Shown: in pieces, positions 29,702 to 38,888 of the stretch
Layout: each line of letters opens with the position of its first letter
Position numbering within the stretch: position 1 is the stretch's first letter
Assembly: GCA_035440445.1 (NCBI GenBank)
Contig: DAORMJ010000017.1
Location: forward strand, 1-64,000
Direction of reading: 5' to 3'
DNA from: Ga0077548 sp035440445
GTDB taxonomy: Bacteria; Pseudomonadota; Alphaproteobacteria; Rhizobiales; Xanthobacteraceae
DNA length: 64,000 bases
Made by a program: the position numbers and the translations under genes
The notes under the pieces: generated by a model
Told to the model about the DNA's origin: nothing
Databases searched by the model: none
What the model saw: the letters and a program-made list of their open reading frames with translations, nothing else

Positions 29702-29986
29702 CTAGCGCTCCTGCGCCTGCAAAACTGCGCGGATGGTATCGACCGCCTGATCGAGCCGTTGCGCGACTTCCCGGTTGGTGACCTCCAGCGACGAAATACT
29801 GGCCCGCGCATGGTCGAGTTCGCCGGCAAGCCGCGACCGGTCCGTCCCGAAGGCCTGCACCTGCGCTTCCAGCTCGCCCCGCTGCCGGTCCTGCTCGCGG
29901 CGGCGATTCACCGCTGCCTCCAGAACATCGAGCGCCGACGACAGCCGCTTGCCCGCTCGCTCCAGCACCCCCGATTGATCCGTCAT
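29702..29986 (-). CDS. DUF4164-family coiled-coil protein
   Basis: A 94-residue protein that is helical almost throughout, with no signal peptide: LERAGKRLSSALDVLEAAV, then RRREQDRQRGELEAQVQAF. DUF4164 proteins commonly sit directly upstream of zapA in rhizobia, hinting at a role in division, but no function is known. Start: GGAG lies 11 bases before ATG 29986 (MTDQSG) but only 3 before ATG 29995, so the shorter form is preferred. It is divergent from tkt. Confidence 0.75.
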   Translation of the reverse strand: MTDQSGVLERAGKRLSSALDVLEAAVNRRREQDRQRGELEAQVQAFGTDRSRLAGELDHARASISSLEVTNREVAQRLDQAVDTIRAVLQAQER

Positions 29987-30073
29987 TTTCCGCATTTCTC
30001 CGCCGCCGCTTGCGAAGCAGTCGCGGGCAGTTAAGGGGGGCCTTTATCCCCACGTCAACCGCGCGTTGCGACT

Positions 30074-30101
30074 TTGACACAAGGGGTTGGGGTGCTATGG
30101 C
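30074..30101 (+). promoter_or_regulatory. Probable promoter of tkt
   Basis: TTGACA (30074-30079), 16 bases, TATGGC (30096-30101), 46 bases before the tkt start. The -35 is perfect, the -10 matches moderately. Confidence 0.45.
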
Positions 30102-30147
30102 AACGCCAATTCCATGACCCCCCGGAACTTTGGGTGAGAATGCGCAA

Positions 30148-32154
30148 ATGAGCCGCGAAGAGCACGACCGTTTGGCGAATGCCATTCGCGCGCTCGCGAT
30201 GGACGCCGTCGAGGCGGCAAAATCCGGCCACCCCGGCCTGCCGATGGGTGCCGCAGACATCGCGACCGTCCTTTATACGAAATTCCTGAAATTCGACCCC
30301 AAGGCGACCGACTGGCCCGACCGCGACCGCTTTGTGCTGTCGGCGGGCCACGGCTCGATGCTGCTTTACGCGCTGCTCTACCTCACCGGCCACGCCGACG
30401 TGACCATCGAGGAGATCAAGCGCTTCCGGCAGCTCGATTCCAAGACGCCGGGCCACCCCGAGAACTTCGTCACCCGCGGCATCGAGACCACCACCGGCCC
30501 GCTCGGTCAGGGTCTCGCCAACGCCGTCGGCATGGCGCTCGCGGAACGGCTCCTGAATGCCGAATTCGGCGACGAACTGGTCGATCACTTTACCTATGTG
30601 CTCGCCTCCGACGGCGACCTCATGGAAGGCATCAGCCAGGAAGCGCTGGCGCTCGCCGGTCACCTGAAGCTGAAAAAGCTGATCGTGCTGTTCGACGACA
30701 ACGGCATCTCCATCGACGGCAAGATTTCGCTCTCCGATTCCACCGATCAGGTCGCGCGCTTCAAGGCGTCCGGCTGGAACGCGCTGCGCATCGACGGCCA
30801 CGATCCGGTGGCGATCGAGAACGCGATTCTCGACGCGCAGAAATCGGACCGTCCGACGCTCATCGCCTGCCGCACGCATATCGGTTATGGCGCGCCGACC
30901 AAGGTCGACACCTCCGGCGCGCATGGCTCGCCGCTCGGCGAAAAGGAAATCGAAGGCGCGCGCAAGAACCTGCACTGGTCTTCCGGACCTTTCGAGATTC
31001 CGGCAGATATTCTGGACAGCTGGCGCAAGGCCGGGAGCCGCAGCGCCGAGGCCCGCGCGGCCTGGAAGCAGCGGCTGGAAGACTCGGCCAAGAAAGACGA
31101 ATTCCAGCGCCGCCTGCACGGCAAGCTGCCGAACGGCCTCGGTGCTGCGATCGAAGCGCTGAAAGAAAAGGCGGTTGCCGAGAAGCCTGAGATCGCGACC
31201 CGCAAGGCTTCCGAAAACACGCTCGAAGCAATTTGCGCGGTCGCGCCGGAAATGATCGGCGGCTCCGCCGACCTTACCGGCTCGAACAACACGCGCACCA
31301 AGGCGATGAAAGCGGTTTCCGCCGACAACTTCGCCGGGCACTTCATTCACTGGGGCATCCGCGAGCATGCCATGGCGGCCGCGATGAACGGCATGGCGCT
31401 GCATGGCGGCGTGATCCCGTTCTCCGGCACATTCCTTGTCTTCGCGGATTACTGCCGCCCTTCGCTGCGTCTCGCAGCACTCATGGGTGTGCGCGTCATT
31501 CACGTCATGACGCATGATTCGATCGGCGTCGGCGAAGACGGCCCGACCCATCAGCCGGTCGAGCATCTTGCGGCACTGCGGGCGATCCCGAACCTTTATG
31601 TCTTCCGCCCGGCCGATCAGGTCGAAACCGCGGAATGCTGGGACGCGGCACTGCGCATGCAGCAGAGCCCGAGTGTGCTCGCGCTCACGCGCCAGAACCT
31701 GCCGCTGCTGCGCCTGAAGAACGAAAAGGGCAATCCCTGCAAGCAGGGCGCTTATGAGCTGATCCCCGCGAGCGGCGAGGCTGTCGTCTCCCTCTTCGCA
31801 TCCGGATCGGAAGTCTCGCTCTGCGCCGAGGCGCAAGCAGCGCTCGAAAAGCAGGGCGTGCCGACGCGCGTCGTCTCCGTGCCCTGCATGGACCTCTTCT
31901 TCGATCAGCCGGAAACCTATCGCGACAAGATCATCGGCAATGCGCCGGTGAAGATCGCCTGCGAAGCGGCGATCCGCATGGGCTGGAATGCGATCGTCGG
32001 CGAGCGCGGCCATTTCATCGGCATGAACGGCTTCGGCGCATCCGCGCCCTACAAGGAACTTTACAAGCGCTTCGGCATCACCACCGAGGCAATCGTGGAA
32101 ACGGCAACGAACGCGTTGCCTGTAACGGCGGCGGCGAAAAACACCGCGCGCTGA
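30148..32154 (+). CDS. tkt: Transketolase
   Basis: A thiamine-diphosphate enzyme of the pentose phosphate (and Calvin) pathway moving two-carbon units between sugars. The 668-residue protein has AAKSGHPGLPMGAADIATVL near 22, the catalytic-loop GHGSMLLYALL near 65, the ThDP/Mg motif SDGDLMEGISQEA..DDN (~155-190), and the C-terminal HDSIGVGEDGPTHQPVEHL near 460. ATG 30148 with GGGTGAG 9 bases upstream is preferred to an in-frame TTG at 30130. It leads a tkt-gap cluster, gap following by 25 bases. Confidence 0.96.
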   Translation: MSREEHDRLANAIRALAMDAVEAAKSGHPGLPMGAADIATVLYTKFLKFDPKATDWPDRDRFVLSAGHGSMLLYALLYLTGHADVTIEEIKRFRQLDSKTPGHPENFVTRGIETTTGPLGQGLANAVGMALAERLLNAEFGDELVDHFTYVLASDGDLMEGISQEALALAGHLKLKKLIVLFDDNGISIDGKISLSDSTDQVARFKASGWNALRIDGHDPVAIENAILDAQKSDRPTLIACRTHIGYGAPTKVDTSGAHGSPLGEKEIEGARKNLHWSSGPFEIPADILDSWRKAGSRSAEARAAWKQRLEDSAKKDEFQRRLHGKLPNGLGAAIEALKEKAVAEKPEIATRKASENTLEAICAVAPEMIGGSADLTGSNNTRTKAMKAVSADNFAGHFIHWGIREHAMAAAMNGMALHGGVIPFSGTFLVFADYCRPSLRLAALMGVRVIHVMTHDSIGVGEDGPTHQPVEHLAALRAIPNLYVFRPADQVETAECWDAALRMQQSPSVLALTRQNLPLLRLKNEKGNPCKQGAYELIPASGEAVVSLFASGSEVSLCAEAQAALEKQGVPTRVVSVPCMDLFFDQPETYRDKIIGNAPVKIACEAAIRMGWNAIVGERGHFIGMNGFGASAPYKELYKRFGITTEAIVETATNALPVTAAAKNTAR

Positions 32155-32179
32155 TTACGTCGAGAGGAAGTGACGAGAA

Positions 32180-33187
32180 ATGGCTGTTCGGGTTGCAATC
32201 AATGGGTTCGGCCGCATCGGCCGCAATGTTCTGCGCGCGATCGCGGAAAATGGCCGCAAGGACATTCAGGTCGTCGCGATCAACGACCTCGGCCCGGTCG
32301 AAACCAATGCCCACCTGTTCCGCTTCGATAGCGTACACGGCCGCTTCAACGGCGACGTGAAGGTTACCGGCGACACCATCGACGTCGGTTTCGGCCCGAT
32401 CAAGGTGACCGCGGAGCGCGACCCCTCGAAGCTCCCGCACAAGGATCTCGGCGTCGATATCGCGCTGGAATGCACCGGCATCTTCACATCGAAGGACAAG
32501 GCGTCCGCGCATCTGACCGCGGGTGCCAAGCGCGTGCTGGTTTCTGCCCCCGCCGACAATGCCGACCTCACGGTCGTCTATGGCGTGAACCACGACAAGC
32601 TCACGGCCGAGCACAAGGTGGTTTCCAACGCCTCCTGCACCACGAACTGCCTGGCGCCGATCGCCAAGGTCCTGAACGACGCCATCGGCATCGAAAAGGG
32701 CTTCATGACCACGATCCACGCCTATACCGGCGACCAGCCGACGCTCGATACGATGCACAAGGATCTCTACCGTGCGCGCGCCGCGGCATTGTCGATGATC
32801 CCGACTTCGACGGGTGCTGCGAAAGCGGTCGGCCTCGTGCTGCCCGAACTCAACGGCAAGCTCGACGGCGTGTCGATCCGCGTCCCGACCCCGAACGTGT
32901 CGGTCGTGGACTTCAAGTTCGTTGCCAAGAAGTCGACGAGCAAAGAGGAAATCAACGAGGCGGTGAAGCGCGCGAGCGCCCAGCAGCTCAAGGGCATCCT
33001 CGGCACCACCGACCAGCCTAACGTCTCGATCGACTTCAACCACGATCCGCATTCTTCGATTTTCCATCTCGACCAGACCAAGGTCATGGACGGCACGCTG
33101 GTGCGCGTTCTCTCCTGGTACGACAACGAGTGGGGCTTCTCGAACCGCATGGCTGACACGGCCGTAGCCATGGGCAAGCTAGGCTGA
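32180..33187 (+). CDS. gap: Glyceraldehyde-3-phosphate dehydrogenase
   Basis: Oxidises and phosphorylates glyceraldehyde-3-phosphate in glycolysis or runs in reverse in gluconeogenesis. The 335-residue protein has the NAD motif INGFGRIGRNVLRA, the active-site SNASCTTNCLAP with Cys153, IHAYTGDQ with the His that activates it, and SWYDNEWGFSNRM at the C-terminus. GAGAGGAAG precedes the ATG. A strong terminator about 85 bases downstream separates it from pgk. Confidence 0.97.
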   Translation: MAVRVAINGFGRIGRNVLRAIAENGRKDIQVVAINDLGPVETNAHLFRFDSVHGRFNGDVKVTGDTIDVGFGPIKVTAERDPSKLPHKDLGVDIALECTGIFTSKDKASAHLTAGAKRVLVSAPADNADLTVVYGVNHDKLTAEHKVVSNASCTTNCLAPIAKVLNDAIGIEKGFMTTIHAYTGDQPTLDTMHKDLYRARAAALSMIPTSTGAAKAVGLVLPELNGKLDGVSIRVPTPNVSVVDFKFVAKKSTSKEEINEAVKRASAQQLKGILGTTDQPNVSIDFNHDPHSSIFHLDQTKVMDGTLVRVLSWYDNEWGFSNRMADTAVAMGKLG

Positions 33188-33190
33188 GCA

Positions 33191-33292
33191 ATGAACATCG
33201 AGCAGATCATCGGCTATGTCGGCCTCGCCTTCTTCACGACCATGCTGGTGATCTCTCTCTATCTCTGGTCCAAACGGGACTCACAAAAGTGA
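33191..33292 (+). CDS. Possible 33-residue single-pass membrane micropeptide
   Basis: An ATG 3 bases after the gap stop opens a 33-codon frame that begins MNIEQIIGYVG, runs through a hydrophobic helix (LAFFTTMLVISLYLW) and ends in a charged tail WSKRDSQK. The shape, with a short polar start, one helix and positive C-terminal residues, is that of a small membrane protein. The last codons and stop lie inside the gap terminator hairpin. There is no separate ribosome-binding site beyond coupling to gap. It is a plausible gene but could be a chance frame; conservation would decide. Confidence 0.4.
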   Translation: MNIEQIIGYVGLAFFTTMLVISLYLWSKRDSQK

Positions 33293-33305
33293 GTCCCGTT
33301 TTTTC
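33273..33305 (+). terminator. Strong intrinsic terminator after gap
   Basis: AACGGGACTCAC (33273-33284), loop AAAA, GTGAGTCCCGTT (33289-33300), then TTTTC. A perfect 12-bp stem with a T-run of six. It splits tkt-gap from pgk-fba. Confidence 0.93.
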
Positions 33306-33331
33306 TTGTCTCGTTTTTCAGTGATTGCGTG

Positions 33332-34525
33332 ATGCCTTCTTTCAAAACGCTGGATCAAGCCGAAGTAAGCAACAAGCGCGCGCTGGTGCGTGTCGATCTC
33401 AACGTGCCGATGGACAAAGGCCGTGTCACCGACATGACGCGGATCGAACGCGTATTGCCGACCATCCGCGAGCTCTCCGACAAGGCCGCGAAGGTCATCC
33501 TGCTTTCGCATTTCGGCCGCCCGAAGGGCGTCGATAAATCGCAATCGCTCGAACCCCTTGCAAAGGTCTTGGCGGAAGCACTCGACAAGGTCGTGCTGTT
33601 TGCGCCGGACTGCATTGGCGAAGACGCAGAAAAGGCCGTCTCGATCCTGCAGCCGGGACAAATTCTTGTGCTGGAGAACACCCGCTTCCACAAAGGCGAG
33701 GAAAAGAACGAGCCGGATTTCGTGGCCAGCCTCGCGAAGCACGGCGATCTTTATGTGAACGACGCTTTCTCGGCAGCACACCGCGCGCACGCCTCGACCG
33801 AAGGTCTCGCACACAAGATGCCGGCTTACGCAGGCCGCGCCCTGCAAGCCGAACTCGAAGCGCTCGAAACCGCGCTCGAAAAGCCCGAGCGGCCGGTGAT
33901 GGCGGTCGCAGGCGGCGCGAAGATTTCCACCAAGCTCGAATTGCTCGGCAACCTGCTCGCGAAGGTGGACAAGCTCGCGATCGGCGGTGCCATGGCGAAC
34001 ACCTTCCTCGCCGCGCAGGGCAAGCCTGTCGGCAAGTCTCTGGTCGAGAAAGACCTGCTCGACACTGCGCGCGAAATCCTCGCCAAGGCGAAGACGAGCG
34101 GCTGCGAAATCATCCTGCCGTCCGACGTCGTGGTGGCGAGCGAGTTCAAGGCGCATGCGCCCTCGAAAGTCGTTGCCGCAAATGAAGTCGGCGACGCAGA
34201 CATGATCCTCGACATCGGCCGCGAAAGCATCGCGCATGTCGTTGCGGCGCTCGCCGCCTCCAAGACGCTGGTCTGGAACGGGCCCTTCGGCGCCTTCGAG
34301 ATGGAGCCCTTCGACACCGGCACCAATGAAGTCGCGGAAGCCGCGGCCGAACTGACCACGGCCGGCAAGCTGCGCTCGGTCGCCGGCGGCGGCGATACCG
34401 TCGCCGCACTCGAACACGCGGGCGCCGCCAGCCGCTTCACCTACGTATCGACTGCGGGCGGCGCATTCCTGGAATGGCTTGAAGGCAAGCCGCTTCCGGG
34501 AGTCGAAGCGCTTCGCGTAAAATAG
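33332..34525 (+). CDS. pgk: Phosphoglycerate kinase
   Basis: Transfers phosphate between 1,3-bisphosphoglycerate and ADP. The 397-residue protein has VRVDLNVPMDKGRVTD near 18, the substrate SHFGRPKG near 60, the hinge and nucleotide site VAGGAKISTKLELLGNLL near 190, and GPFGAFE..FDTGT and GGGDTVAALE near the C-terminus. ATG 33332 is preceded by an in-frame GTG; no clear ribosome-binding site is visible. It begins 27 bases after the gap terminator, so any promoter must overlap that terminator or readthrough feeds it. Confidence 0.96.
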   Translation: MPSFKTLDQAEVSNKRALVRVDLNVPMDKGRVTDMTRIERVLPTIRELSDKAAKVILLSHFGRPKGVDKSQSLEPLAKVLAEALDKVVLFAPDCIGEDAEKAVSILQPGQILVLENTRFHKGEEKNEPDFVASLAKHGDLYVNDAFSAAHRAHASTEGLAHKMPAYAGRALQAELEALETALEKPERPVMAVAGGAKISTKLELLGNLLAKVDKLAIGGAMANTFLAAQGKPVGKSLVEKDLLDTAREILAKAKTSGCEIILPSDVVVASEFKAHAPSKVVAANEVGDADMILDIGRESIAHVVAALAASKTLVWNGPFGAFEMEPFDTGTNEVAEAAAELTTAGKLRSVAGGGDTVAALEHAGAASRFTYVSTAGGAFLEWLEGKPLPGVEALRVK

Positions 34526-34571
34526 CCGTAATCACGCAAGAACAGATTTTCGCGTTTGGAGGGAGAAGCAG

Positions 34572-35594
34572 ATGAATCTCGCTGAGTTGAACAAGATTGC
34601 CGAAGCGATGGTCGCGCCGGGCCGGGGTATCCTCGCCGCCGACGAATCCTCGGGCACGATCAAGAAGCGCTTCGACGGGATCGGCGTCGAAAGCACCGAA
34701 GACAATCGCCGCGACTATCGCGAGTTGATGTTCCGCTCCGCCGACGCGATGAAATCCATCTCCGGCGTCATCCTCTATGACGAGACGATCTGGCAGAAGG
34801 CCAAGGACGGGACCCCGCTGGTCGACGTGATCAAGAGCCAGGGCTCGATCCCGGGCATCAAGGTCGACGAAGGCACGAAGCCGTTGCCGAACTGCCCCGG
34901 CGAACTCATCACCATCGGCCTCGACAAGCTCGCCGACCGCCTGCCGAAATATTACGAGCAGGGTGCGCGCTTCGCGAAGTGGCGCGCGGTCATCGACATC
35001 GCGCCGGGGATTCCCTCGCACACCGCGATCATGACGAACGCGCATGCGCTTGCGCGCTATGCGGCGCTCTGCCAGGCCGCGCAGATCGTGCCGATCGTCG
35101 AGCCCGAAGTGCTGATGGACGGCGATCACGACATCGACCGCTGCTACGAAGTCACCGAATGGGTGCTGAAGGAAACCTTTCAGCAACTCTACTTCCAGCG
35201 CGTGCCGCTCGAGGGCATCGTGCTGAAGCCGAACATGGCGATCTCCGGCAAGAAGGCCGGCAAACGCGCGGGCGTGGACGAAGTCGCCGAAAAGACCGTG
35301 AAGCTGCTGAAGGCTTGCGTGCCCGGCGCGGTGCCGGGGATCGCGTTCCTCTCCGGCGGCCAGTCGGACGAGGAAGCCACAGCCCATCTCGATGCCATGA
35401 ACAAGATCGGCAACCTGCCCTGGAAGCTGACGTTCTCCTACGGCCGCGCGTTGCAGGCCGCCCCGCAGAAGGCCTGGGGCGGAAAGAGCGCGAATGTCGC
35501 AGCAGCCCAAGCTGCTTTCACGCACCGCGCCAAGATGAACGGCCTTGCGTCGCTCGGTCGCTGGTCCACGGATCAGGAAAAGAAAGCGGCCTGA
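34572..35594 (+). CDS. Class I fructose-bisphosphate aldolase
   Basis: Cleaves fructose-1,6-bisphosphate by a Schiff-base mechanism. The 340-residue protein is the class I type: GRGILAADESSGTIKKRF near 18, GVILYDETIWQ near 65, the Schiff-base lysine Lys219 in GIVLKPNMAISG, and FLSGGQSDEEAT near 260. The metal-dependent class II motifs are absent. GGAGGGAG precedes the ATG. It follows pgk by 46 bases and ends in its own terminator, so pgk and this gene form the second glycolytic unit. Confidence 0.95.
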   Translation: MNLAELNKIAEAMVAPGRGILAADESSGTIKKRFDGIGVESTEDNRRDYRELMFRSADAMKSISGVILYDETIWQKAKDGTPLVDVIKSQGSIPGIKVDEGTKPLPNCPGELITIGLDKLADRLPKYYEQGARFAKWRAVIDIAPGIPSHTAIMTNAHALARYAALCQAAQIVPIVEPEVLMDGDHDIDRCYEVTEWVLKETFQQLYFQRVPLEGIVLKPNMAISGKKAGKRAGVDEVAEKTVKLLKACVPGAVPGIAFLSGGQSDEEATAHLDAMNKIGNLPWKLTFSYGRALQAAPQKAWGGKSANVAAAQAAFTHRAKMNGLASLGRWSTDQEKKAA

Positions 35595-35620
35595 CCGCCC
35601 GTAAACCACCGGGAATAATG

Positions 35621-35656
35621 GCACCGCAGCCCCAAAGGCTGCGGTGCATTCTTTTT
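35621..35656 (+). terminator. Intrinsic terminator after the aldolase gene
   Basis: GCACCGCAGCC (35621-35631), loop CCAAA, GGCTGCGGTGC (35637-35647), then ATTCTTTTT. An 11-bp perfect stem. Confidence 0.92.
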
Positions 35657-35745
35657 GGGCTCCGCTAAATTAAGGAACTCGTGATTCGGCGGGTCACATT
35701 TTCCCCCGCTTCTTCCGCAACGGTCGCCACAGATGGAGTTTTCGC

Positions 35746-36387
35746 GTGACCGAAGCATTGAAAAATTCCACGCGTCTGATGCTGATGACCACTGCCGTAG
35801 AGGACGCGGTTGCTTTCGCGCCGCGGCTCGAAGCCGCCTGCCGCGCAGGCGACGTCGCGGCGGTAGTCCTAGACCTGCCTGTCACGGATGAGGTGAAAGC
35901 GCTCTCCGAAGTCCGGATCATCGCCTCGCATCTGGAAGGTACGGGCGCGGTCCTGATGCTCGCGAACCGTCCTTCGCTGACCGAGCCCTCGGGCGCCGAC
36001 GGCGCGCATTTCACCTCGCTCGACGAATTGCAGACCACGCGCACCAAGCTCGCGATCGGACGGCTTGCGGGCGTCGGCGGATTGCAGTCCCGCCATGACG
36101 CCATGGTCGCGGCAGAGTCGGGCGTCGACTACGTGATGTTCGGCGAGCCGGACGCCAGCGGAAAACGCCCCGGCCTCTCCGCGCTGGTCGAGCGCGTGTC
36201 CTGGTGGGCGGAGATCTTTCAGATGCCATGCGTTGCTTACGCTGCATCGCTCGAGGAGATTGCCGAACTCGCGGACGCGCGCGCCGACTTCATCGCGCTT
36301 GGCAACGCGGTCTGGAAAGCGGAAAACCCGGCCGACGCAGTCGAACGCGCGACCAAATCATTGCGCGTGCCGGAGCCAGCGGAATGA
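35746..36387 (+). CDS. ThiE/TenI-like thiamine phosphate synthase family protein
   Basis: A 213-residue TIM-barrel protein resembling thiamine phosphate synthase: RLMLMTTAVEDAVAFAPRLEAA at the start, LANRPSLTEPSGADGAHF in the middle, and VDYVMFGEPD near 127 where ThiE has YIGVGPV/FGPVF. The pyrophosphate-binding residues of true ThiE are only partly recognisable, so it may be a TenI-like paralogue rather than the working enzyme. It stands alone from other thiamine genes and overlaps the next gene's start by 4 bases (ATGA). Confidence 0.68.
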   Translation: MTEALKNSTRLMLMTTAVEDAVAFAPRLEAACRAGDVAAVVLDLPVTDEVKALSEVRIIASHLEGTGAVLMLANRPSLTEPSGADGAHFTSLDELQTTRTKLAIGRLAGVGGLQSRHDAMVAAESGVDYVMFGEPDASGKRPGLSALVERVSWWAEIFQMPCVAYAASLEEIAELADARADFIALGNAVWKAENPADAVERATKSLRVPEPAE

Positions 36388-37433
36388 AGCGGCTCCTCTC
36401 CATCGCCTGTGTATTGTCGCTTTCCTTCTCATTGCAGGCGCAAGCCGCGGACGAAGCGATCGCTCCCAAAGCGCAGCAGCAGCCCGCACCTGCAAGCCCG
36501 CCGGCCGCGCAGGTGCGCGTAAAAACCATTTCGCTGCCGCCGCAACCGCCACGCGCGGCGATCGATCCCACCGCGGCAGACGATGCGAACGCGCCTTTCG
36601 CCGCCTATCAGCGCGGCGCGTTTCTTGAAGCGGTAAGGCTTGCGGAAATCCGTGCCGAGAAGAACAACGACACCCGCGCGATGACGCTCCTCGGCGAACT
36701 CTACGGCGAAGGCGTCGGCGTGCCCGCCGATCCGAAGAAATCACTCGCCTGGTACAAGCGCGCATCTGACGCCGGCGATATCTATGCGACCTTTGCGCTC
36801 GGCATGTTGAACCTCCAAGGCGTCGGCGTTCCGCGCAACAAGGACGAAGCGGCGAAACTCTTCCGCATCGCCGCCGACAAGGGACACGCGGCAGCGGCCT
36901 ATAACCTCGCGCTCCTATATCTCGAAGGCCAGGTCTTCCCGCAGAACTTCGCGGAAGCCGCAAAACTGATGCGCATTGCCGCCGAGAAAGACATTGCCGA
37001 CGCCCAGCACGCGCTCGCGATCTTCTATCAGGAAGGCCAGGGCGTGCCGCAGGACCTGAAAGAGTCGGTCAAGTGGCTCCGCCGCGCCTCGCGGCTCGAT
37101 CACGTGCCGGCGACCGTCGAACTCGCAATCGCTCTCTTCAACGGCAAAGGCGTCGAGAAAGACGAGGCCAATGCGGCCCTTGCGATGCGCCGCGCGGCCC
37201 TGAAGGGAAATCCTGTCGCCCAGAACCGCCTCGCCCGGCTGCTCAACGCAGGGCGCGGTCTTGAGAAAAATACCGTCGAGGCCATGGCCTGGCATCTGAT
37301 GGCGCGGATGCAGAACGTCTCCGACCCCATGCTGGACGACGTATTCGGTGCATTAAGCGCGGCGGAGAAGAAAAAGGCCGAGGACACCGTGAAGGCCTGG
37401 CTCCAGAGCAAGCCCGCGCCGGACAAAACCTGA
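36384..37433 (+). CDS. Exported Sel1-repeat (SLR) protein
   Basis: A 349-residue protein with a signal peptide (KRLLSIACVLSLSFSLQAQA-A), a Pro/Ala-rich linker, then at least six Sel1-like repeats from ~95 to 310 (ALLGELYGEGVGVPADPKKSL-type units: GMLNLQGVGVPRNKDEA, ALLYLEGQVFPQNFAEA, AIFYQEGQGVPQDLKES). Sel1 proteins are protein-interaction scaffolds; in rhizobia ExoR is one such regulator, but this one has no clear assignment. The start at 36384 overlaps the stop of the ThiE-like gene. Confidence 0.85.
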   Translation: MKRLLSIACVLSLSFSLQAQAADEAIAPKAQQQPAPASPPAAQVRVKTISLPPQPPRAAIDPTAADDANAPFAAYQRGAFLEAVRLAEIRAEKNNDTRAMTLLGELYGEGVGVPADPKKSLAWYKRASDAGDIYATFALGMLNLQGVGVPRNKDEAAKLFRIAADKGHAAAAYNLALLYLEGQVFPQNFAEAAKLMRIAAEKDIADAQHALAIFYQEGQGVPQDLKESVKWLRRASRLDHVPATVELAIALFNGKGVEKDEANAALAMRRAALKGNPVAQNRLARLLNAGRGLEKNTVEAMAWHLMARMQNVSDPMLDDVFGALSAAEKKKAEDTVKAWLQSKPAPDKT

Positions 37434-37524
37434 CGGCCGGCAAAAGCCGCCTGTTTTCGCGAATTTCCTTGACGGAACTGGCTACGCACGGCAGTTGAGC
37501 GCCGCTGCTCTCCAAAGGTATTCC

Positions 37525-38088
37525 ATGAAAATCAACGGCAACGAAATCCGCCCCGGCATGGTGATCGAGTATCAAAACTCGCTCTGGGCCGCGGTGAAAA
37601 CCATGGCGGTCAAGCCGGGCAAGGGCCCTGCCTACAATCAGGTCGAACTGAAAAACCTGATCGACGGCCGCAAGCTCAATAATCGCTTCGGATCCGACGA
37701 GAAGGTCGAACGTACCCGCCTTGAGCAGAAGGACTTCCAGTATCTCTACAAGGAAGGCGAAAGCCTCGTCTTCATGGATACCGACACCTACGACCAGATC
37801 CAGCTCTCGGCAGAATTCGTCGGCGACCGCGCGCTCTTCCTGCAGGACGGCATGCAGGTCACGCTGGAGATGCACGACGAGCGCGCGATTGGTCTCCGGC
37901 TGCCCGATTACGTGACGCTCGAAATCGTCGAAGCCGATCCCGTGGTGAAGGGACAGACCGCTGCTTCTTCCTATAAACCCGCGAAGCTTGAAAACGGGTT
38001 ACGTGTCATGGTGCCGCCCTTCATCGGCTCCGGCGAAAAGATCGTCGTCGACACCAACGAAGTCGCCTACGTGCGGCGCGCCGAGTAA
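37525..38088 (+). CDS. efp: Elongation factor P
   Basis: EF-P rescues ribosomes stalled at polyproline. The 187-residue protein has the three-domain layout starting MKINGNEIRPGMVIEYQN. Lys33 in the loop VKPGKGPAYNQV is the expected modification site, lysylated by EpmA in many Proteobacteria. The C-terminal signature IVVDTNEVAYVRR is intact. AAAGG lies 6 bases before ATG 37525. The window has many proline-rich proteins (CpoB, TolA, the linker OMP) that would need EF-P. Confidence 0.95.
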   Translation: MKINGNEIRPGMVIEYQNSLWAAVKTMAVKPGKGPAYNQVELKNLIDGRKLNNRFGSDEKVERTRLEQKDFQYLYKEGESLVFMDTDTYDQIQLSAEFVGDRALFLQDGMQVTLEMHDERAIGLRLPDYVTLEIVEADPVVKGQTAASSYKPAKLENGLRVMVPPFIGSGEKIVVDTNEVAYVRRAE

Positions 38089-38091
38089 GCG

Positions 38092-38883
38092 GTGTCGTTA
38101 CGCTCCGCCAACATCACCGTCATGACTGCCGCGGCCCGCAAGGCGGGCCGCGCGCTCATTCGTGACTTCAACGAAGTCGAGCATCTTCAGGTTTCGCTCA
38201 AAGGCCCGGCGAATTTCGTTTCCGCCGCCGACAAGCGCGCCGAAGACATCATCTTCAGCGAATTGTCCAAGGCGCGGCCGGGCTTCGGCTTCGTGATGGA
38301 AGAGCGCGGCGAAGTGAAAGGCTCGGATGGCCAGCATCAGTTCATCGTCGATCCACTCGACGGCACGACGAACTTTCTGCATTCGATTCCGATCTTCGCG
38401 ATTTCGATCGGTCTCGTGAAAGAAGGCGTCCCCGTTGCCGGCATCATCTTCAATCCGGTGACCGACGAACTCTATGCCGCCGAACGCGGTCAGGGCGCCT
38501 ATCTCAACAACCGGCGTCTGCGAGTTGCTGCGCGAAAGAACCTCGGCGACGCCGTGATCTCCTGCGGTATTCCCCATCACGAGCGTGGCGACCACGAGCG
38601 TTTCCGCCGAGAACTTGGCGTGCTGCAAAAGCAGGTCGCAGGACTTCGCCGCACGGGTGCTGCCGCGATCGACATGGCCTGGACCGCAGCCGGCCGCTTC
38701 GACGGTTTCTGGGAGCGCGACCTTTCGGCGTGGGATCTCGCTGCGGGTATCGTGATGGTGCAGGAGGCCGGCGGCTTTGTCACCGATCTCGACGGGCACA
38801 TGAACATGCTCTTGAACGGCTCGGTCGCCGCCGGAAACTACGAGATTCAGGCCGCGCTGCTCGCCGCGCTCAAAAGTGCCTGA
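38092..38883 (+). CDS. suhB: Inositol monophosphatase family protein
   Basis: A 263-residue Mg-dependent, Li-sensitive-type phosphatase fold. Metal ligands: FVMEERGE near 67, VDPLDGTTNF near 87, and WERDLSAWDLAAGIVMVQEAGG near 205. The start is GTG at 38092, 3 bases after efp, giving the N-terminus SANITVMTAAARKAGRAL usual for the rhizobial SuhB; ATG 38122 is the next option. E. coli SuhB also assists rRNA antitermination. Coupled to efp. Confidence 0.92.
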   Translation: MSLRSANITVMTAAARKAGRALIRDFNEVEHLQVSLKGPANFVSAADKRAEDIIFSELSKARPGFGFVMEERGEVKGSDGQHQFIVDPLDGTTNFLHSIPIFAISIGLVKEGVPVAGIIFNPVTDELYAAERGQGAYLNNRRLRVAARKNLGDAVISCGIPHHERGDHERFRRELGVLQKQVAGLRRTGAAAIDMAWTAAGRFDGFWERDLSAWDLAAGIVMVQEAGGFVTDLDGHMNMLLNGSVAAGNYEIQAALLAALKSA

Positions 38884-38888
38884 ATAAG

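Noticed and set aside
30055..32013. 652-codon frame opposite tkt
   Set aside because: Same reason: tkt has every motif; the antisense frame is low-complexity with no recognisable domain.
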